A DNA stretch of 64,000 bases from Salinimicrobium nanhaiense (GTDB taxonomy: Bacteria; Bacteroidota; Bacteroidia; Flavobacteriales; Flavobacteriaceae), in assembly GCA_012038135.1 (NCBI GenBank), contig JAAVJQ010000014.1:1-64000 (forward strand), given 5' to 3'. How positions within the stretch are numbered: the first letter of the stretch is position 1; each line of letters begins with the position of its first letter. Positions 8,817 through 16,937 of this stretch are shown one piece after another. Position numbers and translations under genes: made by a program. The notes below the pieces were generated by a model. The model had not been told where the DNA came from. It was given only the letters and a program-made list of their open reading frames with translations, and searched no databases.

Positions 8817-10655
8817 TTATCGATTATAAACAGAGATCTTCTTCGTGGTTTTGTGATTATCCATTCCTGTCACCTTCACAATATAAACAGCATTCGCCCA
8901 ATGTCCCGTAGCAATACTTATTGATCTTGAGTTATCAAAATTAGTTCTGTAAAGCATCCTTTTTCCCTGCATGTCAAATATTCCTACCGATTTTACAGGG
9001 AAATAATCATTACCAATGATCTCCAATTCCCCGAGCTTATTATTTTGAACAATTTCAAATTTTACCGGCACTGCTTCCTCTTCAAAAAATACCTGCGGCA
9101 GTATTTCCTGCGGCACTTTTTCGGCAAAGGCAAGTTTAAATCTTCCGTGGTAGGTTCCCGGTTGCAGCTCTAAAGTATAACCTTCTGCTTTAATAGAAAA
9201 ATATTCATTCGTTTGAGTGTCTAAGATAAAGAGATTATTAATATCAATATTTTCTGAAAAACCTTTCGAAAATGTGACTTTTGACTGCTGTGTTTCGACC
9301 TTTAAAAACAGGGGAATCTCTGCGGAAGGATCGTGTGGTCGCACATCTATCACATAACTGCTCTCGTCCTGAAGCCACCCTGCATCTGTCGGGGCGATCT
9401 CAAAAGCTTCGGCATCCATTCCTGCATCGACTTTAGAGGTTGCTTCGTTCCAGAATCCCACGGTCAATTTGCGCTCATATTCATCATTAATGGAAACAAC
9501 GAGTTGGATCTTTGGTATCACCAGAGGATCCTGGACAAGACTGTGTTTTTTATGAGCTCCTTCAGGCAATTTATCCTTAGCAGATCCTCCCTCTTTCTGA
9601 AAACTTCGATGGGCATTCCTAAAAATTACTTTTCTCGTTTCTACCCCCTGCAGCATAAATCCGCGGCCAACCTGCAGGTATCTCGGATTAAAATGTCTGC
9701 CTTTACCTTCTTCCTCTCCTGTGCCCACTTTTTTGAAAATGGGAGCTTCATAGACTCCGGTGGTGCAAGGGTCCACGGGGCTGTAGGCACCATAGCCGCC
9801 AACATATTCTTCCAGGTAGTGAGAATTTCCGTTTTCTTTAGAATCCCAGAAATAGGCAATTCCTGTAGTGACATTACGCCGCTCCAGGTCAGTGTAACAA
9901 TGTGTCTTTAAAGTACCTGCACCTGAATTTTCCAACAGGAACATGCTCAAATCGAATGCAGAGGGATAAGGATTTCCTACCAGCACAAAATTACCGGCTG
10001 TTACAGGAACTTCTATCGTGCCCGAGTTTGGTCTTCCGCGGAAATCAAAGCGCTGCGCATTGCCGAAGTTATTTACTTCCCCGTCGGCAAAAGTTCCGTC
10101 TGTGCCATCTGTTCCTTTCATTGTGAATCCGTAACCCGGGGGAATTGCAGTGTTTCCACCAACGAAATTCCAGTTGGAATAGCTATCACCTGAAAAAGTA
10201 TAGATCCAGCGGGTGGCGATAGTAAGGGGAATAGCTGTTCCGTTCAAGGCTGATGTTTGTAGGGCAGGATTGCTTTTGATCTCTGCTTGAGGAGCATGTA
10301 ATAAAGAGGTGCCAAAAAGGCCATTTTCGGGAGCGCTTACAGGAGCACTCCAGTAATTATAATCATAAGCATTGGTACTGCCTCGCTGAAATATGGAAAT
10401 GCTGCCATTCCCGGAATTCACGGGGTATGATCCTTCTCCCTGTAGCAACCCGGCGTTTTTCCTGAGGTAAATGGATGCTTCGCTCCCCACTGCCGTATTT
10501 TTCACGAGATGTATATCCTTCTGAACAAAAAGCAGATCCTCTTTTACATAGAGATAATTACTTTTAGTTCCGTCTTTTGAAGGTTTAACCGATAGTTGGG
10601 CAAAACTGTTTTGCAACGCAAATAAAAGAGCAGTAATCACTAAAAATCCTCGCAT
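8817..10655 (-). CDS. secreted protein with T9SS type A sorting tail
   Basis: The 612-aa protein has a signal peptide (MRGFLVITALLFALQNSFAQ) and a C-terminal type A sorting domain: residues near SVGIFDMQGKRM and YIVKVTGMDNHKTTKKISVY match the beta-sandwich tail cleaved during type IX secretion. The middle has beta-rich, Gly/Asn-rich sequence without a recognised enzyme motif; LVGNPYPSAFDLSMFL is typical of flavobacterial adhesion-like secreted proteins. The start is set at 10655 because the preceding 85 residues of the longer frame are not protein-like and the signal peptide begins exactly there. The porX gene in this window regulates T9SS. Confidence 0.85.
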   Translation of the reverse strand: MRGFLVITALLFALQNSFAQLSVKPSKDGTKSNYLYVKEDLLFVQKDIHLVKNTAVGSEASIYLRKNAGLLQGEGSYPVNSGNGSISIFQRGSTNAYDYNYWSAPVSAPENGLFGTSLLHAPQAEIKSNPALQTSALNGTAIPLTIATRWIYTFSGDSYSNWNFVGGNTAIPPGYGFTMKGTDGTDGTFADGEVNNFGNAQRFDFRGRPNSGTIEVPVTAGNFVLVGNPYPSAFDLSMFLLENSGAGTLKTHCYTDLERRNVTTGIAYFWDSKENGNSHYLEEYVGGYGAYSPVDPCTTGVYEAPIFKKVGTGEEEGKGRHFNPRYLQVGRGFMLQGVETRKVIFRNAHRSFQKEGGSAKDKLPEGAHKKHSLVQDPLVIPKIQLVVSINDEYERKLTVGFWNEATSKVDAGMDAEAFEIAPTDAGWLQDESSYVIDVRPHDPSAEIPLFLKVETQQSKVTFSKGFSENIDINNLFILDTQTNEYFSIKAEGYTLELQPGTYHGRFKLAFAEKVPQEILPQVFFEEEAVPVKFEIVQNNKLGELEIIGNDYFPVKSVGIFDMQGKRMLYRTNFDNSRSISIATGHWANAVYIVKVTGMDNHKTTKKISVYNR

Positions 10656-10730
10656 TTTCCCGAAATTCGCAGTTGATAACTTCAAGTTACTATTCTTTTT
10701 TATTTTTAATTCATTGGTAAACAAATAATT

Positions 10731-10955
10731 ATGAAAAAACCATCTTCGCAATTCTGGAATTCTCTGTTCATAGTAGTGGGAGGTGCGATCCTGCTTTTTG
10801 AAATTTCGGGAGAAGAGAGGAATGTTTACGCAATGATCCTGGGGCTGGTACTCCTTATGTTTGGATTGTATCGGGCAACAAATTTTTGGGTAGAAACAAA
10901 AGATGATCATAAAAAAGACCCGGAGGAAGAGGAGATCAACAATAGCAATAAATAA
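10731..10955 (+). CDS. small membrane protein, unknown
   Basis: This 74-aa protein has two hydrophobic helices (SLFIVVGGAILLFEI and YAMILGLVLLMFGLY) and a charged tail (KDDHKKDPEEEE). No family is recognised. It lies one base upstream of the Smr/DUF2027 gene, so the two are co-transcribed. It is divergent from the T9SS protein gene with a 75-base gap. Confidence 0.75.
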   Translation: MKKPSSQFWNSLFIVVGGAILLFEISGEERNVYAMILGLVLLMFGLYRATNFWVETKDDHKKDPEEEEINNSNK

Positions 10956-10956
10956 G

Positions 10957-11505
10957 ATGTTTAAACCCGGAGATAAAGTTGCAGTCCTTGATGAGGACCT
11001 GGAAGGAAAGGTACTTCAGGTCAATTATTCTGAAGTGGAAATAGAAACTACAGAGGGCTTTGTGCTCAGTTTTCCGGCAGGCGACCTGGTGAAAATAGGT
11101 TCTTCTTTGCCAAATATTCTGCCCGATGATGTAAACGATCTTAATGAAGTGATCAAACAAAAAGAGGCCTCAAAAAAGCGAAAATCAGTACGTATCAAGC
11201 CAAAAGAGCGAAACCTGCCTCCTATGGAAGTAGATCTGCATATTGGAAAACTGGTACCCAGGACCGGCGGATTATCAAACTATGACATCTTAACCATTCA
11301 AATGGATACAGCAAAACGGCAGCTGGAATTCGCCATGAGCAAAAGGATCCAAAAAGTAGTTTTTATACATGGAGTTGGGGAAGGAGTTCTCAAGGCAGAA
11401 CTTGAAACGCTGTTCAACCGGTACGAGAATGTTAAATATTACGACGCAGATTACCAGAAATATGGCTTGGGAGCTACTGAAGTTTATATTTTTCAGAATT
11501 ATTAG
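10957..11505 (+). CDS. Smr domain-containing protein (DUF2027 type)
   Basis: This 182-aa protein has an N-terminal KOW-like beta region (FKPGDKVAVLDEDLEGKV) followed by a basic linker. The C-terminal Smr domain begins at EVDLHIGKLV (near residue 90) and holds the VFIHGVGEGVLKAEL motif (near 133-147). Smr domains are nucleic-acid nicking or RNA-processing modules and also form the C-terminus of MutS2; the role of the stand-alone form is unclear. The start at 10957 leaves one base after the TAA of the upstream membrane gene; the longer frame overlaps that gene. Confidence 0.87.
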   Translation: MFKPGDKVAVLDEDLEGKVLQVNYSEVEIETTEGFVLSFPAGDLVKIGSSLPNILPDDVNDLNEVIKQKEASKKRKSVRIKPKERNLPPMEVDLHIGKLVPRTGGLSNYDILTIQMDTAKRQLEFAMSKRIQKVVFIHGVGEGVLKAELETLFNRYENVKYYDADYQKYGLGATEVYIFQNY

Positions 11506-11591
11506 GAGGTACTATTATCTTTCTTCAACCAAGAACCATGAATGTTTTTGAGTATTGGATAGAGTTTGAGAGTAAAAATAAACTGATCATT

Positions 11592-11945
11592 ATCATATGA
11601 TCAAAAATAAATAATGACGTAATTCCAATTGCAAATATGTCACCCGTCCAGGGCTCTTTTTGGACGGGGCATTTTTTGATCCCGGCGTTAAAACACCGGG
11701 CTATTGTTATTTCGCCCCTTCTATGTTGTATTCCAAGTTTCAGATTCTTTCTTTCCGAATATTTAACTTTGTTGGCCTGAAGAGGAATTGAGCTCTGCTG
11801 GAGAGCAATTCAACAGAAATAAGCCTTTCGACGGTGAATTACCATTGCCCCTGGGGCTTTTTTTGCTGTCTGTATAAAATTTTTTATAGTCATATGCCGC
11901 GGAAATCCCGCTGTTCAGCGGGGGAGATACTGACCACTGACCACT
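11592..11945 (+). repeat. hairpin element B, copy B1, with a 128-base internal insertion
   Basis: The element begins TATCATATGATCAAA and follows the A architecture with different sequence: a CCCGTCC...GGACGGG hairpin, a CCCGGCGTTAAAACACCGGG hairpin, an interrupted GCCCC/GGGGC hairpin, and a closing TCCCGCTGTTCAGCGGG hairpin with tail GACCACTGACCACT. It directly abuts copy A3. The alignable copy B2 (22055-22267, inverted) lacks the sequence at 11719-11846. The 86 bases between the Smr stop and this element show no feature. Confidence 0.8.
11719..11846. other. insertion inside element B1, flanked by GCCCC direct repeats
   Basis: Relative to B2 this 128-base segment is extra. It splits the GCCCC-loop-GGGGC hairpin and leaves GCCCC on both sides (11714-11718 and 11847-11851), like a 5-bp target duplication. 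Inside are TAACTTTG (11764-11771), a match to the flavobacterial -7 box, and an imperfect hairpin GAATTG...CAATTC (11785-11811). No ORF of note is present. Confidence 0.55.
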
Positions 11946-12180
11946 ATCATATGACTAAACAAATAATCGTGTGTATATATGTCGCCCTTACAGGGCTCTT
12001 GTCAGGTGGTTCTTTAAGCCCAGGGTTAAAACCCCGGGCTATTAATATTGCGCCCCACTGGGGCTTACATATGCTCTCTCGCTTTTGCAAGTCTAATTAA
12101 AAGAAAGTTACCTAAAGTCATACTGCACGGTAGTCCCGCTGTTCAGCGGGGGAGATACTGATCACTGATCACTGACCACT
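11946..12180 (+). repeat. hairpin element A, copy A3
   Basis: This copy aligns end to end with A1/A2 with scattered substitutions (for example CTGTTCAGCGGG in place of CTGTTTATCGGG, which restores a perfect stem) and one extra A near 12106. It sits immediately after B1. The tail GATCACTGATCACTGACCACT runs to about 12187, next to the stop of the convergent lipoprotein gene. Confidence 0.88.
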
Positions 12181-12190
12181 GACCACTAAT

Positions 12191-13150
12191 TCAATTTCCC
12201 TCGTTGTCCTCTTCATCTTCATCTTCTTCATCCTCATCGCCACCCGAAGGATCAATGATGACACTTTGGGAGGGAGAGTTAAGGAATCCCAGTTCATAAT
12301 CCTGAAGCCTTATTTGTTCTCCGTCTCCTCCCTGGTTCACCAGGGTAAGGTTTCTTGCAGTAACTAAATATCTAAAGGACCTGGAGATAGCATTTTCCCG
12401 CGAGCCTGTAACCTCAAATGGGTCAGTAATTTCAGGATTTAAGTAGTGGGGTAGACCATCGTCATTACGGTTATCTTCAGGATTGAGATTCATATCCCAG
12501 TCTTCATTTCTGGTAGGTACTCCGTCATTATCATCATCGGCATCCAGGAAATCTGGTGTGCCATCTCCATCTGAATCCGGGTAACCGTTTGCTGAATTTT
12601 CGGCTTCAACTTTTATTTCTACACGGGTAAGGATATTGTCTCCGTCGTCATCAATGTCCAGGTAATCGGGAATTCCGTCGCTGTCGGTATCTCTTTCTTC
12701 GTTCATGCCTTCATCTGCAGAAAGAACGCCGTCGCCATCATGATCTGTCGCGGTGGCCAGGGAGGTCGTGATCACTACTTCTCCGCCGGTAGTGCTGCGA
12801 TATTCTTCGGTCACTCGTGGAGATACGGGCGGGATTTCATTACAGAAATAGGAACTGCTCACTTCCCCGTCAAAAACGCGATAAATTAGCTGGTTTGTTT
12901 CATTGATGGGAATGGTGATCTGTCCTTCTTCCGTAGCAAAAAATCCTGTTTCGGGAGTGGCTCTGTTAAATCTAAAAGCTATCGCTTCATTCACACCGGT
13001 GTTGTTGATCTTGAACAGCACGTGAGTATCGTCATCTCCACATCGCTGCAGCTTCGGATCCTCAAAATTAAAATCGGTCACAATGATCTCCCCGTCGTCA
13101 CACGAAAATAATATAGTGGCAGCAAATATCAGGCTCAGGACTTTTCTCAT
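12191..13150 (-). CDS. lipoprotein with thrombospondin type 3 calcium-binding repeats
   Basis: This 319-aa protein starts with a lipoprotein signal (MRKVLSLIFAATILFSC). The middle carries four Asp-rich calcium-binding repeats (DHDGDGVLS, DTDSDGIPDYLDIDDDGD, DSDGDGTPDFLDADDDND, NRNDDGLPHYL), typical of TSP type 3 or OmpA-linked surface proteins. The last 15 residues are nearly all Asp, Glu and Asn. It is probably exposed at the cell surface and stabilised by Ca2+; no enzyme motif is seen. The start is chosen at 13150 because the signal peptide begins there; 18 in-frame residues upstream are hydrophobic but unlikely. Confidence 0.82.
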   Translation of the reverse strand: MRKVLSLIFAATILFSCDDGEIIVTDFNFEDPKLQRCGDDDTHVLFKINNTGVNEAIAFRFNRATPETGFFATEEGQITIPINETNQLIYRVFDGEVSSSYFCNEIPPVSPRVTEEYRSTTGGEVVITTSLATATDHDGDGVLSADEGMNEERDTDSDGIPDYLDIDDDGDNILTRVEIKVEAENSANGYPDSDGDGTPDFLDADDDNDGVPTRNEDWDMNLNPEDNRNDDGLPHYLNPEITDPFEVTGSRENAISRSFRYLVTARNLTLVNQGGDGEQIRLQDYELGFLNSPSQSVIIDPSGGDEDEEDEDEEDNEGN

Positions 13151-13223
13151 AAGGAGGGTTTTCAGCAAAATTAAGGGTAATATATAATTTAAGAGAGACT
13201 TCATTAAATTATTTTAATTCACC

Positions 13224-13231
13224 TATTTTTG
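13224..13231 (+). promoter_or_regulatory. putative -7 box for the cysteine desulfurase gene
   Basis: TATTTTTG ends six bases before the ATG at 13238, so the transcript would be almost leaderless. The -33 element is not evident. Confidence 0.4.
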
Positions 13232-13237
13232 TACACC

Positions 13238-14386
13238 ATGAAAAAAGTCTACTTTGATAACGCCGCAACCACTCAAATTCGTGAGGAAGTGGTGGATAAA
13301 ATGGCAGTTGTGATGAAGGAGGTCTACGGAAATCCTTCTTCAACTCATGCCTTTGGCCGCAGCGCAAAAACACTAATTGAGCAGGCAAGAAAATCTGTCG
13401 CTAAAATTCTTAATGTTGCCGCTTCTGAGATCATCTTTACCTCGGGTGGGACCGAGGCTGATAACCTTATTCTGAATTCGGCCGTTCGGGATCTTAGCGT
13501 AAAGCGCATCATCACCTCCAAAATAGAACATCACGCAGTGCTTTACACGCTGAATAAGCTGCACGAAGTATTCGGGGTGGAGCTTTTATACGTGAACCTC
13601 GATGACTGCGGAAAAGTGGACCTGGAACACCTGGAGGAGTTGCTGAAGCAGAGTGATAAGAAGACCCTGGTGAGCCTGATGCACGTCAACAATGAAGTTG
13701 GAAATTTACTGGACATCAAAAAGACCGGGGAAATCTGTAAAGCTCATGACGCTTTATTTCATTCAGATACTGTGCAGTCAATAGGTCATTATGCACTTGA
13801 CCTTTCACAGATCAAGGTGGATTTTACAGCGGTTAGTGCCCATAAGTTCCACGGACCAAAAGGTGTGGGTTTTGCCTATATCAGAAAAAACAGCGGGCTC
13901 CAGCCACTCATCTTTGGAGGGGAGCAGGAACGCGGGTTTAGAGCCGGAACTGAATCTGTTCATAACATTGTAGGACTTGAGGAAGCTTTAAAGCTTGCAT
14001 ACCGGCACCTGGACGAAGAACGGGAATACATTACCTCTTTAAAAAGGTATTTTAAAGATCTCCTTTCAAAAGAAATTCCGGAAGTAAAATTCAATGGAGA
14101 TTGCGATGATTTTGAGAACAGCACCTATACTTTGCTGAATGTTTGCCTTCCCATGAGTCAGGAGAAAGCTTTAATGCTATTATTTCAGCTGGATCTACAC
14201 GGCATCGCCTGTTCAAAAGGCAGCGCCTGCCAAAGCGGAAGCGATCAGGGTTCTCATGTGCTCAACGCGTTTCTATCTGAAGAAGACCTTAAAAAACCAT
14301 CTTTGCGGTTTTCCTTTTCCCATTATAACACCAAAGAAGAGGTGGAGTATGTAGTGAAGGTGTTGAAGGAATTTATGGAAAAGTAG
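13238..14386 (+). CDS. cysteine desulfurase, NifS/IscS type
   Basis: The 382-aa PLP enzyme takes sulfur from cysteine for Fe-S cluster or thionucleoside synthesis. The N-terminus VYFDNAATTQ, PLP-binding SAHKFHGPKGVGF (Lys near residue 203), HVNNEVGN, and the active-site loop Cys in CSKGSACQSGS are all visible. An in-frame TTG at 13229 precedes the ATG at 13238; the ATG is preferred because MKKVYFDNAATT is the standard N-terminus and the -7 box overlaps the TTG. It is a stand-alone gene, convergent with the TonB receptor. Confidence 0.9.
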   Translation: MKKVYFDNAATTQIREEVVDKMAVVMKEVYGNPSSTHAFGRSAKTLIEQARKSVAKILNVAASEIIFTSGGTEADNLILNSAVRDLSVKRIITSKIEHHAVLYTLNKLHEVFGVELLYVNLDDCGKVDLEHLEELLKQSDKKTLVSLMHVNNEVGNLLDIKKTGEICKAHDALFHSDTVQSIGHYALDLSQIKVDFTAVSAHKFHGPKGVGFAYIRKNSGLQPLIFGGEQERGFRAGTESVHNIVGLEEALKLAYRHLDEEREYITSLKRYFKDLLSKEIPEVKFNGDCDDFENSTYTLLNVCLPMSQEKALMLLFQLDLHGIACSKGSACQSGSDQGSHVLNAFLSEEDLKKPSLRFSFSHYNTKEEVEYVVKVLKEFMEK

Positions 14387-14462
14387 AAGAAGAGTCAAGA
14401 ATCAAGAGACAAGAGACAAGACTAATTTAGCCTTACTGCCTACTGCAGACTTTTAACTGCCT
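14387..14462. repeat. short-word microrepeats after the cysteine desulfurase gene
   Basis: Directly after the TAG stop come reiterated words AGTCAAGAATCAAGAGACAA and AGAGACAAGACTAA, then TTACTGCCTACTGCAGAC and TTAACTGCCTGC. These degenerate repeats of 5-9 base words lie between two convergent stops. Confidence 0.6.
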
Positions 14463-14469
14463 GCTAAAC

Positions 14470-16929
14470 TTAAAGTTTTACTCCTATTTTCACATTGAAC
14501 ACTCGAGGGGTCAGGTAGTTAGGAACAGCATATTGTTTCTTGGAATACACATCCCGAACGAAGGTGTTGGTGATGGAATTTTGATTGTCGAAGAGGTTAA
14601 AAATCTCCAGGCCCATTGAAATTTCCCTGAAAAAACTGTCCTTAAAAAAGGTCTTTTCTGAATTCTCATTTTTAAGCAGGTAAACCAGGCCAAGATCTGC
14701 CCGCTTATAATCGGGAAGGCGGGATTGGTAGAGGTAAGGATCGGCATAAGCAGGGGAACCTCCGGGAAGTCCGGTGTTATAGACGAGGTTGAGATACATT
14801 CTCATATCAGGGATGCTGGGAACATAATCCTGAAACAGTAAGCCAAACTTAAGCCTTTGATCAGTAGGGCGTGCTATAAAGCCCCTGTCTTCTATATTTT
14901 CTTCGGTTTTTAAGTACCCGAAGCTAAGCCAGCTTTGGGTTCCCGGAACAAATTCTCCATTGAGTCTCAGGTCCAGGCCGTAAGCATAGGCTTCAGCATT
15001 ATTATTTGCTGCATACCTTATCCGCACGTTTTCCAAAGTGTACGAATTAACATTGTACAAATCTTTGTAATAGACTTCTGAAGTCAGCTTGAAGGGCCTC
15101 TGAAACATTTGAAAGCTATATTCATGGCCCAGAACCAGGTGCAGTGCTCGTTGCGCCCCGACTTCGGGATTTAGTTCTCCGGAAAAATCCCGAAGCTCAC
15201 GGTAGAATGGCGGCTGCTGATAAATTCCGCCGGAAATGCGAAAAACCATGTCGGCTTTCCATTTGGGTTTTATGGCAAATTGTCCCCTGGGGCTCCAAAT
15301 GGTCTGTGTTTCTGAGCGGTCTTCTTCAGAAGCAATGCTCCAGCTATGGCTCCTAATTCCGGCGTTAAAAAATATTTCATGATCGTTCCAGGTGGTGCGG
15401 CGGCTCCATTGTGCAAAGGCCTGCAATCTATCAATGTCTGTTTCCTTAAACGCGCGAATGGAGGTGAAGGGCACTAAAGGCGCATTGAAAGGTTCGTAAG
15501 GTTGATGGTTTCTGAAATCGGGGAGGGGTGGACGCACAGAGAATCCGGCGGAATCTACGATCTCATACTCCCGGATCCTGTCACGAATATCCTCATGGGT
15601 GTACTTGATTCCATAACTGAAGTAATCGCTGTTAACTTTCAGTTCTCCAGTGTGTTCTATATTTATAAATACTGCGTTCAACTTATTTCGGGCGTGGGTG
15701 AGTTGAGCGCCGACACCTTCAGCAAATTCTACTTTTCCAAAGTCTCTTCCACCAATCTCCATATTGACCTTTCCCAGCCGGTACTGAGCAACTATGTCAT
15801 AATATTCCTGCTCTCGGGAATTATATGCAGAGGCTGTAAAATGTGCAGTATAATTTTCTGATACCAGGTAGGAAGCCTTTACTGCTCCAAAAAGTGTTTG
15901 GTAGAGATCTTTTTCCCTGCCGTTGTAATGAACCAGCAGAGCCAAAGGTTCATTAAGGGTACCAAAGTTAGTTTGCCGGGTGAGAGGTTGATACCGGTAA
16001 TCGTTAATAGCAGCAGTTCCCAGGAAGCTCAGCTCCAGTTTCCTGGAAACGGAATAAATTAAATTGAGCTGGGCATCGGCAAAAAGAGGTTCGAAGTTGG
16101 TTTCAGTCTCCCGAGCTTCAACCAGTAAATTGTTGTTGCGATACCTTATCCCGCCAAGGGCACTTAATTTTCCATTTTTTGAAACCCCTTCGGCAGCTGC
16201 ATTCACCCCCAGCAATCCTGCGTCGAGGGAGGCGCGAAAATCAGTCGGCCGCCGATATTCGATATCCAGGACCGAAGATAATTTATCCCCGTACTTCGCC
16301 TGAAAACCACCTGCCGAAAAATGTAGATTACGAACAAGATCGGGATTCACAAAGCTTAGTCCTTCCTGCTGTCCCGAGCGAACGAGGAAGGGTCGGTAAA
16401 CTTCAATGCCGTTCACGTACACGAGGTTCTCGTCGTAATTACCACCCCTAACATTGTATTGGGTACTTAATTCATTATTGGAACTTACTCCGGGCAGGGT
16501 CTTTAAAAGATTTTCCACTCCGGCATTCGCTCCGGGGAGGGTTCTGACGGTTTCGGGATCGATATTTACTATTCCGGTTAGAGAAAGATCTGTCCGGGAC
16601 CGGATAGTGACCTGGCCTATCTGTTCCAGTTGAGTTCTTAAAACGGGATGGAATTCAAGAGTTTCTCCTGCTTTCAAAAAGGTCCTAAAAACTATATTTT
16701 TGAAACCAATATATGAAACCGTTACCTCGATCTCAAGACCGGCCGGAAGCTCTAATAGATAAAAGCCGGCTGAATCACTTTGGGTGCCGGTATCTAATGC
16801 TGAGATGTTTGCGTTGGCAACAGGTTGGTTTCTTTCATTCAGGATTACCCCTTTGAGCACTGCCTTCTGGGAAAATAGGTGGTTCCAGGAAAGCAGGCAG
16901 CAAAGGATTAAAATTGAGGATGTTCTCAA
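14470..16929 (-). CDS. TonB-dependent receptor with carboxypeptidase-like regulatory domain
   Basis: This 819-aa outer-membrane protein has a signal peptide (ILCCLLSWNHLFSQ), an N-terminal CarboxypepD_reg-like beta domain (about residues 22-100, LKGVILNERNQPVANANISA), then a plug domain (about 115-225, LPGANAGVENLLKTLPGV and YNVRGGNYDENLVYVNGIEV) and a 22-strand barrel ending in FNVKIGVKL. There is no SusD partner, so the substrate may be a metal chelate or small compound rather than a glycan. It is eight bases downstream of a secreted M23 peptidase gene and probably in one transcript with it. Confidence 0.9.
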   Translation of the reverse strand: MRTSSILILCCLLSWNHLFSQKAVLKGVILNERNQPVANANISALDTGTQSDSAGFYLLELPAGLEIEVTVSYIGFKNIVFRTFLKAGETLEFHPVLRTQLEQIGQVTIRSRTDLSLTGIVNIDPETVRTLPGANAGVENLLKTLPGVSSNNELSTQYNVRGGNYDENLVYVNGIEVYRPFLVRSGQQEGLSFVNPDLVRNLHFSAGGFQAKYGDKLSSVLDIEYRRPTDFRASLDAGLLGVNAAAEGVSKNGKLSALGGIRYRNNNLLVEARETETNFEPLFADAQLNLIYSVSRKLELSFLGTAAINDYRYQPLTRQTNFGTLNEPLALLVHYNGREKDLYQTLFGAVKASYLVSENYTAHFTASAYNSREQEYYDIVAQYRLGKVNMEIGGRDFGKVEFAEGVGAQLTHARNKLNAVFINIEHTGELKVNSDYFSYGIKYTHEDIRDRIREYEIVDSAGFSVRPPLPDFRNHQPYEPFNAPLVPFTSIRAFKETDIDRLQAFAQWSRRTTWNDHEIFFNAGIRSHSWSIASEEDRSETQTIWSPRGQFAIKPKWKADMVFRISGGIYQQPPFYRELRDFSGELNPEVGAQRALHLVLGHEYSFQMFQRPFKLTSEVYYKDLYNVNSYTLENVRIRYAANNNAEAYAYGLDLRLNGEFVPGTQSWLSFGYLKTEENIEDRGFIARPTDQRLKFGLLFQDYVPSIPDMRMYLNLVYNTGLPGGSPAYADPYLYQSRLPDYKRADLGLVYLLKNENSEKTFFKDSFFREISMGLEIFNLFDNQNSITNTFVRDVYSKKQYAVPNYLTPRVFNVKIGVKL

Positions 16930-16937
16930 CCTGAAGT

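Noticed and set aside
9333..9911. 192-codon plus-strand ORF inside the T9SS protein gene
   Set aside because: Antisense shadow; the minus-strand frame has a signal peptide and a sorting tail, while this one has no domain.
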